Shown here one piece after another: positions 25,994 to 34,139 of a DNA stretch of 64,000 nt. The position numbers and the translations under genes were made by a program. Origin of the DNA: Polaribacter porphyrae (GTDB lineage Bacteria > Bacteroidota > Bacteroidia > Flavobacteriales > Flavobacteriaceae). The notes below the pieces were generated by a model. That model was given only the letters and a program-made list of their open reading frames with translations, did not search any database and was not told the origin of the DNA. The first letter of the stretch is position 1. Each line of letters begins with the position of its first letter. The DNA is taken from NCBI RefSeq assembly GCF_002954685.1, contig NZ_MSCN01000001.1:706256-770255 (forward strand), in the 5' to 3' direction.

Positions 25994-26842
25994 ATGTCTT
26001 TGAAAATTCCAAATAATATAGTTTCTGTAGACTGGTTATATCAACATTTAAATGATAAAAATATAATCATTCTTAATGCTACTATTGCTAAAGTTACATC
26101 CAAAAAAGATGATATAAATGCTGAAAGAAAGTATCAAATACAAGGTGCAAGATTTTTTGATATTAAAAACAAATTTTCTGATATAAAAGCACCATTTCCA
26201 AACACTGTATTATCCCCAAAAGAATTTGAAGATAAGGCTCAACTATTAGGCATTAATAAAGATAGTTGTATTGTTGTTTATGATGATTTGGGTATTTATT
26301 CATCACCTAGAGTTTGGTGGTTATTTCAATTAATGGGTTTCAATAATATTGCAGTGTTAAATGGGGGTTTTCCTGAATGGAAATCAAAAAAATATCCTAT
26401 TGAAGAACAGCAAAATAGACAAGTAAATAAAGGTAATTTTCTAGTTGATTATCAATCTGAAAAAATAACTTACACAAAAGATGTTCTAAATGCAACTACT
26501 AATAAACATTTTTTGATTGTTGATGCAAGATCAAAAGGTCGTTTTTATGCGACTGAACCAGAACCAAGAAAAGGTTTACAAGGAGGTCATATCCCTAATT
26601 CTGTGAATTTACCTCATTTAGAAATCATTAATGATGGTAAAATAATTTCTAAAGCAAAATTAGAACATACTTTTAACCAAATAAACCCAACAAACAAAAA
26701 TCTCATTTTTTCTTGCGGATCAGGTATTACTGCATCAATATTAGCATTAGGAGCTACTTTAGCAAAACAAAAAAATATAGCTGTTTATGATGGTTCTTGG
26801 ACAGAATGGGCAAGCACAAATAATTTACCAATTACAAAATAA
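25994..26842 (+). CDS. Sulfurtransferase with two rhodanese domains
   Basis: This 282-residue protein has the SseA/3-mercaptopyruvate sulfurtransferase layout. The inactive N-terminal rhodanese domain spans about 8-130 (VSVDWLYQHLNDKNIIILNA, YDDLGIYSSPRVWWLFQLMG) and the catalytic C-terminal domain about 155-280 with DARSKGRF, GHIPNSVNLP and the active-site loop FSCGSGITAS. The Cys would carry a persulfide. The CGSG loop is nearer to mercaptopyruvate than to thiosulfate sulfurtransferases. It begins 43 bases after the ATP-grasp gene and overlaps the next gene by one base. Confidence 0.92.
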   Translation: MSLKIPNNIVSVDWLYQHLNDKNIIILNATIAKVTSKKDDINAERKYQIQGARFFDIKNKFSDIKAPFPNTVLSPKEFEDKAQLLGINKDSCIVVYDDLGIYSSPRVWWLFQLMGFNNIAVLNGGFPEWKSKKYPIEEQQNRQVNKGNFLVDYQSEKITYTKDVLNATTNKHFLIVDARSKGRFYATEPEPRKGLQGGHIPNSVNLPHLEIINDGKIISKAKLEHTFNQINPTNKNLIFSCGSGITASILALGATLAKQKNIAVYDGSWTEWASTNNLPITK

Positions 26843-27171
26843 TGAACAAACTAAACTGGACAAAAAAAGAATTTCAAGCTTATATTTTATTGTATGCTGC
26901 CCACTGTAATCACTTTGAAACCAAAGAAGAGGAGAATTATATTTTATCAAAAATAGATGAAGCAACTTTTCATAAAATTCACACAGAAGTAGTAGTAGAT
27001 TCTGATGAGGAAAACCTAAATAAAATTCAGCAATATTTATCAGAAAATAAAATAAGTGAACAAGAAAAAGAAGTTTTAATTAGAGAAATAAAACAAGTGT
27101 TTTTTGCGGATGGAACAGTTGATATTATTGAGAAAAAAGTATTTATTTTGCTTAAAAAAATCATCAATTAG
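26842..27171 (+). CDS. Small helical TerB-like protein
   Basis: This 109-residue all-helical protein overlaps the rhodanese stop by one base (TAATG), so it is translationally coupled. The pattern LLYAAHCNHFETKEEENYIL ... REIKQVFFADGTVDIIEKKV is the TerB/tellurite-resistance fold, in which acidic residues after the A-D-G turn can bind metal. These proteins often sit beside membrane stress complexes, but here the neighbours are a sulfurtransferase and an amidohydrolase. Its function is unknown. Confidence 0.78.
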   Translation: MNKLNWTKKEFQAYILLYAAHCNHFETKEEENYILSKIDEATFHKIHTEVVVDSDEENLNKIQQYLSENKISEQEKEVLIREIKQVFFADGTVDIIEKKVFILLKKIIN

Positions 27172-27173
27172 AA

Positions 27174-28004
27174 ATGCTAAAATTAACAATAGAAGAAATT
27201 ATAAGAAAAATTAATAACGAAGAAACTTTTGAAGCAGTTTCTAATGATTATTCTTTTACTATAAAAATTGATGAATATGTACATTATGCTTGTGGAGCTG
27301 TACATGATGGACATCAATTTAGAAAAGAATTGTGGACCAATTGTTTGCATACAGAATATGAGCGTTGGTTTGAAGAAGACCCAGAAACTAAAGAAATGGT
27401 TAAAAGTCATCCTATAGTTATAGCAGGTTGTGATTCACGTTTTGAGTATGATTTAAATAGAGCACCAGAAACAGCAATTTATACAGATGCTTGGGGGAAG
27501 CAACTTTGGAGAAATCCATTACCAGAAAATCAAAAAGTAAAGAGTTTGCAAAAACACGCCAATTTTTATAAGGTTGTTCATGCATTACTATACAAATTAG
27601 AAGAAAAATTCGGAGTATGTGTAGTATATGATATGCATTCGTATAACTGGAAACGTTGGACAAGAGCAGTGCCTACTTGGAATTTAGGTACAGCAAATGT
27701 TGACAATAAACGTTTTGGAAATGAAATTGAATCTTGGAGAGCAATTTTAGAAAAAACTCCTTTACCAAATAAAATAAAATCTACCTCATTGATAAATGAT
27801 ACTTTTCAAGGGAATGGATATTTCCTAAAATACATTACTCAAAATTTTAAAAATACGTTGGTTTTAGCCACAGAAATTGCAAAAGTTTATTGTAATGAAT
27901 TGGAACAAATTATGTTTCCAGAAGTAGTTGTTGCAGTCGAAAAATACTTGAAAACTGAATTAAAAATGCATGCAGAAGCTTTTTATAAAAAGCATAAATC
28001 GTAA
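27174..28004 (+). CDS. N-formylglutamate amidohydrolase-family protein
   Basis: This 276-residue protein belongs to the FGase/HutG family of zinc amidohydrolases related to carboxypeptidase-like enzymes. Recognisable segments are VHDGHQF (where the family has PHxG), EYDLNRAPE, VYDMHSYNWKRW with His and Asp ligand candidates, LGTANVDNKRFG and FQGNGYFLKYI. No histidine-degradation genes are nearby, so hydrolysis of N-formylglutamate is doubtful; a deacylase or peptidase acting on the product of the ATP-grasp enzyme is a reasonable alternative. It starts two bases after the TerB-like gene and is followed by the QEGLA gene. Confidence 0.86.
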   Translation: MLKLTIEEIIRKINNEETFEAVSNDYSFTIKIDEYVHYACGAVHDGHQFRKELWTNCLHTEYERWFEEDPETKEMVKSHPIVIAGCDSRFEYDLNRAPETAIYTDAWGKQLWRNPLPENQKVKSLQKHANFYKVVHALLYKLEEKFGVCVVYDMHSYNWKRWTRAVPTWNLGTANVDNKRFGNEIESWRAILEKTPLPNKIKSTSLINDTFQGNGYFLKYITQNFKNTLVLATEIAKVYCNELEQIMFPEVVVAVEKYLKTELKMHAEAFYKKHKS

Positions 28005-28009
28005 CTTTG
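28002..28009 (+). promoter_or_regulatory. Possible internal -7 box before the QEGLA gene
   Basis: TAACTTTG is an exact TAnnTTTG match that shares its first three bases with the stop codon of the upstream gene, 22 bases before the next ATG. It may give the last gene of the cassette its own transcript. Confidence 0.35.
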
Positions 28010-28031
28010 TGCTTGAAATACTTATTGAGTT

Positions 28032-29192
28032 ATGAAGGATGCTGTTTCTATAAAAAACCAGAAACTATTTGAGATTGATCAAAAAATTGACACATTAGTC
28101 AAGAAGATTGAGATGCTCAATTATGTAAACCCCAATAATATAGAAACTGAAAAAGCAAAATTTTTTAATTCAAAATATTTAACAGATCCCCAATTTACCT
28201 ATCCTAAAAGAGATTTCGATAAATTTTCGCTTCATAAAGAATTTTTTGCATTAAAAATAGATGATATAGAAGACGAGCGTTTACGTGATTTTTATGAAGA
28301 CATTATTTATTTCTATTCAGGATTAATACAATGTATTGAAACTATTGGTAAAGGAAAACGTTTCTATTACAATAGTTTACGTTCTTTTGGAACGCCAACA
28401 GAAAATGATGTAGAAAACGCAAAATTTATTTTACATTTTGATAGTGAAGATGAAAACTCGCCACTTTTTCAACCAAAATATTCTGCAATAGAATCGCATC
28501 AGTTTTTTAGAGAATATTCTAAAAATTATGATTTTAATTATGCTATAAAGAACTCATCAGCAATGGGAGCTATTGCTATGGTTTCTAACACTGCTCAAGC
28601 TTTGGTTTTGAATGAAAATCATGTTTTTTCTCAAAATGAAATAAATATTTTAACAAATCATGAAATAGGTGTGCATATGGTAACTACTATGAATGGTATG
28701 TTACATCCACTTAAAATATTTTCACATGGTTTCCCTAATAACGAAGAAACCCAAGAGGGTTTAGCTGTATTTAGTGAATATATGTCTGGTAATCTTACTA
28801 TAAAGCGTTTAAAAGAATTGGCATATAGAGTTTTAGCTGTAGATAGTTTAGCTAAAGGATATTCATTCTCTAGAACTTTTAGAATGTTACATAATGGATA
28901 TGATTTAGATAGAGAACAAGCATTTTATATAACTGTAAGGGCACTTAGAGGAGGAGGCTTTACCAAAGACTATTTGTATTTAACTGGTCTTAAAAAAATA
29001 TATAACTATCATTTAGAATGTAAAGATTTAAGCCTTTTGCTTACAGGAAAAGTGTCTTTAGAGTTTGTGGATGATATACAATATATGATTGATAACCAAT
29101 ACGCAATTCCTTCAAAACATATTACAGATTCTTATTCTGAAAATAAGAACACTAATAAAACTGTAGATTTTATTTTAAAGAATTTGAAGTAG
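28032..29192 (+). CDS. DUF1704/QEGLA-motif metallopeptidase
   Basis: This 386-residue protein belongs to the DUF1704 family, often named flavohemoglobin expression-modulating QEGLA motif protein. It contains HEIGVH (210-215), an HExxxH type zinc motif, and TQEGLAVFSEY (240-250), whose Glu is the likely third ligand. Eukaryotic relatives (MATCAP/KIAA0895) are tyrosine carboxypeptidases that trim protein C-termini, so a carboxypeptidase activity is a sensible inference. N-terminal residues 1-120 are helical. Its place behind an ATP-grasp ligase and an FGase-like enzyme suggests removal of a residue from a ligated peptide. No flavohemoglobin gene is nearby. Confidence 0.88.
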   Translation: MKDAVSIKNQKLFEIDQKIDTLVKKIEMLNYVNPNNIETEKAKFFNSKYLTDPQFTYPKRDFDKFSLHKEFFALKIDDIEDERLRDFYEDIIYFYSGLIQCIETIGKGKRFYYNSLRSFGTPTENDVENAKFILHFDSEDENSPLFQPKYSAIESHQFFREYSKNYDFNYAIKNSSAMGAIAMVSNTAQALVLNENHVFSQNEINILTNHEIGVHMVTTMNGMLHPLKIFSHGFPNNEETQEGLAVFSEYMSGNLTIKRLKELAYRVLAVDSLAKGYSFSRTFRMLHNGYDLDREQAFYITVRALRGGGFTKDYLYLTGLKKIYNYHLECKDLSLLLTGKVSLEFVDDIQYMIDNQYAIPSKHITDSYSENKNTNKTVDFILKNLK

Positions 29193-29369
29193 TTTTTATG
29201 TATCGTAATAGATTTTTCTAATTAATATTTTAATATTATTGATTTAGACATTACTTTAAATATTCTATAAATAGTTCAATGAAAATCTCAAATCAATGAT
29301 GCCATTTTTTTAACTCAACTATGTAATTATTGTTTTCTAATTTAGTTTTTGGTTTTAATAATCTATTTA

Positions 29370-30422
29370 TTATTTTAAGATATAACCTATTCCAATACTA
29401 ATAGGATGACTATATGCTTCATTTCTATATTCACTTTTTAAATAAATGTTATTAAAAATGTCTATTTCAATTCCAGCACCATACAATAAATTAAATCCAT
29501 AAGTTTTTTGAAAACCTTGTTCTAAAAGAGAATTGGCGTTTTTATCTTTTAATTGCAAATAATTAATAGAAAATCCTACAAAAAAATAAGGTCTTATTTT
29601 TTTATTTAAAATGTTTTGTTGAATTTGTAAAGGAATAGATATTAATGATTGTGTGAAGTTATTATTGAGTTCTTTAAATTGATAATTGAAATAGCTGATA
29701 CCAAAATTTAAGGATGTACTTCTACTTATTTCAGGATAATATTTTCTATAAATTATTTGCCCATAATATTCTGTACCATTTTTTTCAAACCCCAATCCAC
29801 CAGAAATAATAAAGAAATTTACGGTTTTTTCTTTTATTCTTAAATCTTCACTTTTAGCTTTTTTTGAGCTGTTATACTTTGCTACAATTTTAATAAAATC
29901 ATCTTCATTAAATTTAATTGCTGGTTTTTCTAAAAGAGCTAAACCCTCGGTTACAAAATTCAGAGTTCCTATGAAATTATATTTTCTAATTCTTCTTTCA
30001 TCAGAAATTAATTTGTCATTTTGTAAAACATATTTTTTATTATCTTTATATAGGATATAAAATACTTCTGATTCATAAGTACTTTTATATAAAGATACTT
30101 TTTCACCTTTAAAAATTAAGTTAGCAAATACAGTAATTTTATTTTGCTTGTTATTTATTTTTAACTTTAGCAGATTAAAAATACTTCCATTGGTTTTTTG
30201 AAAGGATGATATTTTAGTAGTGTCATAGACTTGACATTTCTTTTCTTCTAAATTTCGTTTAAAACAAATTTTGGATGATAAATTCGATAAATCATCTGTT
30301 TTAATATATCCATCTATTTTAGTATTATCATTTGTAATAACCCATCCTTTTTCATATTTTTCTTTAAGTTGAGCATTAGTAATTGATGCAGAAAATAGAA
30401 TTAATAAAAACATTTTTTTCAT
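29370..30422 (-). CDS. Putative outer-membrane beta-barrel protein
   Basis: This 350-residue protein has a signal peptide (MKKMFLLILFSASITNAQ). The N-terminal half is a soluble domain (EKGWVITNDNTKIDGYIKTD onward). The last 170 residues alternate polar and aromatic residues in short strands (FFIISGGLGFE, YGQIIYRKYY, LNFGISYFNYQF, YGAGIEIDIFNNIYLKSEYR) and end in ISIGIGYILK, as in PorT/OmpW-like barrels. No specific function can be assigned. It stands alone; the 180 bases before it on the map (29193-29369) hold nothing I recognise. Confidence 0.72.
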   Translation of the reverse strand: MKKMFLLILFSASITNAQLKEKYEKGWVITNDNTKIDGYIKTDDLSNLSSKICFKRNLEEKKCQVYDTTKISSFQKTNGSIFNLLKLKINNKQNKITVFANLIFKGEKVSLYKSTYESEVFYILYKDNKKYVLQNDKLISDERRIRKYNFIGTLNFVTEGLALLEKPAIKFNEDDFIKIVAKYNSSKKAKSEDLRIKEKTVNFFIISGGLGFEKNGTEYYGQIIYRKYYPEISRSTSLNFGISYFNYQFKELNNNFTQSLISIPLQIQQNILNKKIRPYFFVGFSINYLQLKDKNANSLLEQGFQKTYGFNLLYGAGIEIDIFNNIYLKSEYRNEAYSHPISIGIGYILK

Positions 30423-30511
30423 GTTTGTAAGTTTTATTATCGCTAAATTTTTCGAGTATGGTTATTAGCGTGTTTCATCAACCAATTTAGTAAATAAATC
30501 ATAGGTATAAA

Positions 30512-30532
30512 AAAGTAGACGAGGACTTTCGT
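30512..30532. repeat. Degenerate copy of the GCGA-hairpin sequence
   Basis: AAAGTAGACGAGGACTTT followed by CGT resembles AAAGTCCGCGAGGACTTTCGT at 5291. Similarity seems to extend some 25 bases farther (AAAA, GCCA, AATAAA in the same order). No transposase remnant is visible here, so it may be a scar or a dispersed intergenic element. Confidence 0.35.
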
Positions 30533-30627
30533 AAGTGGGCAAAAAGCCAAAAATAAATTAAACTAGATATGAGATTTTTTACATTACTGCTATTGTAAAT
30601 ATAACTTATTTGTCGGAGTAAATAAGT

Positions 30628-31284
30628 CTAAATTAATTGCTGTAATTTTTTAAAATTATCAATTACCAAATTAGCATTTTCTAAAGTTTGGTCTTCTGCC
30701 ATTGGGTTTTGATAACCCACTACGAAAATACCAGCACCATTAGCAGCTTCAACTCCATTATCAGAATCTTCAATAACAATACAATGTTCTTTTTTTGTGT
30801 CTCCTAAAACTGTTGCTTTATTAAAAATTTCAGGATTAGGTTTTGATTCTTTTAAATCGGCACCACTAATTTTTGCTGTAAAATATGGGTTTAAATGAAA
30901 CCGATTAAAAACTCTTTCAATATTAATCATTGCAGAAGAAGAAGCTAAAACCAAAGTAATACCTTTACTGTAAGCGTGTTTAATTAAATCTTCAACACCT
31001 CTAACCAAATGCAAAGTAGAATCATTCTCAAAGAAATTCACATATCGACTACGTTTGTACAACACCAAATCTTCTAGATTATCACTCAAACCAAAATGAA
31101 CAACTAATTTCTGAAATGCATTAATGGTAGAAGATCCTGTAAGGGTTTTGTAAAGTGCATCAGAGACATCAACCCCAATAAAATTAAAAGTTTCATAATA
31201 GGCTTTTTTATGAATTTCTTCAGAGTCTATTATTACACCATCCATATCGAAAATAATGCATTTTATTTCTTTTGGTAGTTTCAT
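30628..31284 (-). CDS. HAD-superfamily phosphatase (beta-phosphoglucomutase-like)
   Basis: This 218-residue HAD subfamily IA enzyme has motif I FDMDGVIIDSEEIHKKAY (nucleophile and acid-base Asp), motif II LASSSAMINIERV, motif III lysine in KESKPNPEIF and motif IV VIEDSDNGVEAA. The cap domain lies between residues about 20 and 85. The family dephosphorylates small metabolites or interconverts sugar phosphates; the substrate cannot be chosen. The gene directly abuts the small membrane-protein gene upstream, so they are co-transcribed. Confidence 0.9.
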   Translation of the reverse strand: MKLPKEIKCIIFDMDGVIIDSEEIHKKAYYETFNFIGVDVSDALYKTLTGSSTINAFQKLVVHFGLSDNLEDLVLYKRSRYVNFFENDSTLHLVRGVEDLIKHAYSKGITLVLASSSAMINIERVFNRFHLNPYFTAKISGADLKESKPNPEIFNKATVLGDTKKEHCIVIEDSDNGVEAANGAGIFVVGYQNPMAEDQTLENANLVIDNFKKLQQLI

Positions 31285-31599
31285 TTATGTTAAATATTCT
31301 AAAGCATCTACAATATTTGCAATGATAAAATATAGTAAAGCACAAACCAAAAAACCAACAATAAAATATAAAAAAAATCTTCTTTTTGATCTAGGGTGAT
31401 TAAAATTTTTAATAGATTTAATTAAACCTGTAACAGATATAATTATAGCTATTATAGAAAGGATACCTATAATTGTTGAAATAATGTAAAAATTCGAATC
31501 TGTGAATTGATAACTTAAAATGCTAATAAAAATAAGTAGTGAAATTACTACTATTATCATTTTATACTTTACATCTGTTTTTAGATTTAATTTTTTCAT
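31285..31599 (-). CDS. Small membrane protein, function unknown
   Basis: This 104-residue protein has three predicted membrane helices (about 13-30, 36-60 and 74-98) and a basic loop NFNHPRSKRRF between the second and third. I recognise no family. It lies 17 bases after the DCC-family gene and directly abuts the HAD gene, forming a three-gene operon. Confidence 0.72.
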   Translation of the reverse strand: MKKLNLKTDVKYKMIIVVISLLIFISILSYQFTDSNFYIISTIIGILSIIAIIISVTGLIKSIKNFNHPRSKRRFFLYFIVGFLVCALLYFIIANIVDALEYLT

Positions 31600-31616
31600 G
31601 GGGGAAAGAATTTATT

Positions 31617-32033
31617 TTAGTTTAAAAATTTGGCTTTAAGTTCTGGAGTTGGTATCATGCAACTTTCTTTTTTACCAAACCATTTATATCTATTTTTTGC
31701 AATATAATCATATATTATATTTCTAAAGTTTTCTGGTAATATAAAAAAGAACTGTGTTAATTTCCAGAAACCTCCAAAATGTTTCATTACTTTAAGTGCA
31801 GCTGTAGATTTTATATCATAAGATACATTAGGCTGGTATAAAATTATCGAATCAACTCTAGCAACATCAATTTGTAAATGATTAAGTATTTTTTTTCCAG
31901 TATCAGATTGTAAAGCTGTGAATAAAAAGGTGTTTTTTTTATCGTATTTGATAACTTTTAACACAGAATCGTTGCATAAATTACAAACTCCATCAAAGAG
32001 AATAATTTTTTTATTTTTTGGAATATCAATCAT
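31617..32033 (-). CDS. DCC-family thiol-disulfide oxidoreductase-like protein (DUF393)
   Basis: This 138-residue thioredoxin-like protein contains the family signature DGVCNLCNDSV, a CxxC within the DxxCxxC pattern. Later conserved segments are LFTALQSDTGKKIL and YIAKNRYKWFGKKESCMIPT, also typical of DUF393/YuxK. It has no signal peptide and should be cytosolic, with a redox role that is not established. It is the first gene of a run with a small membrane protein and a HAD phosphatase. Confidence 0.9.
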   Translation of the reverse strand: MIDIPKNKKIILFDGVCNLCNDSVLKVIKYDKKNTFLFTALQSDTGKKILNHLQIDVARVDSIILYQPNVSYDIKSTAALKVMKHFGGFWKLTQFFFILPENFRNIIYDYIAKNRYKWFGKKESCMIPTPELKAKFLN

Positions 32034-32210
32034 AATTAAGTCTCATGAAGATTTTTTACAAAATTACTTTATATTTTTTTATTAATCATGTAACATTTTT
32101 TTTAATCAAACGTCTTATGGTTGTATCTGAATATTATTGCACCCTTTTAACAAAAAATTAATAATAGCAATTACAAGCATTAGGTACTTTAGTAAAAAAT
32201 TAACCAACTA

Positions 32211-32903
32211 ATGATTAAAATAGAAAAACTACACAAATCATATCCAATAGGTAAAGATTCATTACATGTTTTAAAGGGAATAGATTTACACATTAAAGAA
32301 GGTGAGTTCGTATCAATTATGGGTTCATCAGGTTCAGGTAAATCTACATTATTAAATATTGTTGGTTTATTAGATATTCATGACGAAGGTGATTATTACT
32401 TAAATGATCAGTTGATTAAAGATATGAATGAGAAGAAATCTGCAATTTTAAGAAATAAATTTCTAGGATTTGTTTTTCAATCATTTAACTTAATATCTTA
32501 TAAAACAGCTTTAGAAAATGTTGCTCTACCATTGTATTATAAAGGGATGAGTAGAAAAGAACGTTTAAAAGTTGCACTAGAATATTTAGATAAAGTTGGC
32601 TTAAAAGATTGGGCAAACCATTTACCGAACGAACTTTCAGGTGGGCAAAAACAACGTGTAGCAATCGCAAGAGCATTGGTTACCAAACCTAAAGTTGTTC
32701 TAGCAGATGAGCCAACAGGAGCTTTAGATTCTACTACAACAGACTCTGTAATGGATTTGTTAAAAGATATTAATGATGAAGGAATGACCGTTTTTGTGAT
32801 TACTCATGAAGAAGAAGTTGCAGAACAAACGAAAAGAATTGTACGTTTAAAAGATGGTGTAATTATAAGTGATGAATTGACTAAAGCATCTAAAGCAGTT
32901 TAA
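32211..32903 (+). CDS. MacB-type ABC transporter ATP-binding subunit
   Basis: This 230-residue ABC ATPase has all motifs intact: Walker [13 protein letters not shown]-loop FVFQSFNLI, signature [15 protein letters not shown], Walker [13 protein letters not shown] and H-loop VFVITHEEE. It matches the MacB/LolD type, which works with FtsX-like permeases as a mechanotransmitter rather than a conventional channel. It leads a four-gene operon with two permeases and a periplasmic adaptor. The start is the ATG at 32211. Confidence 0.94.
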   Translation: MIKIEKLHKSYPIGKDSLHVLKGIDLHIKEGEFVSIMGSSGSGKSTLLNIVGLLDIHDEGDYYLNDQLIKDMNEKKSAILRNKFLGFVFQSFNLISYKTALENVALPLYYKGMSRKERLKVALEYLDKVGLKDWANHLPNELSGGQKQRVAIARALVTKPKVVLADEPTGALDSTTTDSVMDLLKDINDEGMTVFVITHEEEVAEQTKRIVRLKDGVIISDELTKASKAV

Positions 32904-32905
32904 TT

Positions 32906-34138
32906 ATGTTTGATTTAGATCGTTGGCGAGAAATTTTTCAGAGTATCAATAAAAATAGATTACGTTCTGTAATGTCTGGCTTTACAGTGGCATTTGCCAT
33001 TTTATTATTCACGTTACTTTTTGGTATTGTTAGTGGTTTAAGTAATTCATTTAAAGGGGCTTTTGCAGACGATGCACAGAATTCTATGAGAGTGCGTGTT
33101 TGGAAAACAACAAAACCGTTTAAAGGATTACAAACAGGGAGAAGAATTCAACTTAAGAACGATGAGTATAACTATGTAAAAGAAGAATACGCAAATAAAA
33201 TTCAATATCAATCTGCAAGAATTTACAAAAATTTCACTTTAAAATATAAAAATAAGGCAGATAATTATAATATAAGAGCAGTAAATCCAGCCCATCAGTT
33301 TTTAGAAAAAACAATTATAGATGAAGGAAGATTTTTGAATGAAAGAGATTTAAAAGAAAAATCTAAAGTAATTGTAATAGGTAGATTAGTTAAAGAAGAT
33401 TTATTTGGAGAAAGACCAGCTTTAGGAAAACGATTAAATGTTAATGGCAGTTCTTATCAAATTATAGGAATCTTTTCTGATGATGGAGGAGACAATGAAG
33501 AAAGAATCGCATACATACCTGTTACAACTGCACAAATGATTTATGGTAATAACGATTATATAAGCCAAATAGTTCTAGGTTATAATCCGAATTTAAGTTT
33601 AGATGCTGCTATTGCTTTTGGTAATAGAATGGAGCGTGATTTGCGTAAAAAAATGAACATTCATCCAGATGACCAAAGTGCACTTTCAGTTAGAAACATG
33701 GCAGAAGCTAATAAAGGAGTTGGTCAATTTATGGGTATTTTGTATGCTATTGTAATTTTAGTGGGTTCAGGAACTCTAGTTGCAGGAATTATTGGAATAT
33801 CAAACATTATGATTTTTGTGATAAAAGAACGAACAAAAGAATTCGGAATTCGAAAAGCTTTAGGTGCAAAACCATCTTCAATTGTTGGTATGGTTGTACA
33901 AGAATCTGTTTTAATTACAACATTAGCTGGTTATTTAGGGCTTTCTTTAGGTACTTATCTCTTAAGTTTAATAGGAAATAGTTTAGAAGAAGATTATTTT
34001 ATAAAAGACCCAAGTGTAAGTACAGGTATTGTAGTAGGAGCTACAATTGTTTTAATTCTTTCAGGATTAATTGCTGGCTACTTACCTGCTAAAAGAGCAG
34101 CAAACATTAAACCAATAGTAGCATTAAGAGCAGATTAA
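32906..34138 (+). CDS. MacB-like ABC transporter permease 1
   Basis: This 410-residue protein has one N-terminal helix (about 20-42), a MacB periplasmic core domain (about 43-245) and three C-terminal helices in an FtsX domain (near 273-300, 325-350 and 372-394). Family segments include VIKERTKEFGIRKALGAKPS. It starts two bases after the ATPase gene. With the next gene it probably forms a heterodimeric membrane pair. Confidence 0.92.
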   Translation: MFDLDRWREIFQSINKNRLRSVMSGFTVAFAILLFTLLFGIVSGLSNSFKGAFADDAQNSMRVRVWKTTKPFKGLQTGRRIQLKNDEYNYVKEEYANKIQYQSARIYKNFTLKYKNKADNYNIRAVNPAHQFLEKTIIDEGRFLNERDLKEKSKVIVIGRLVKEDLFGERPALGKRLNVNGSSYQIIGIFSDDGGDNEERIAYIPVTTAQMIYGNNDYISQIVLGYNPNLSLDAAIAFGNRMERDLRKKMNIHPDDQSALSVRNMAEANKGVGQFMGILYAIVILVGSGTLVAGIIGISNIMIFVIKERTKEFGIRKALGAKPSSIVGMVVQESVLITTLAGYLGLSLGTYLLSLIGNSLEEDYFIKDPSVSTGIVVGATIVLILSGLIAGYLPAKRAANIKPIVALRAD

Positions 34139-34139
34139 T

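Noticed and set aside
29193..29369. Possible small gene or RNA between the QEGLA gene and the barrel protein
   Set aside because: No open frame of useful length, no stable hairpin and no promoter-terminator pair are visible.
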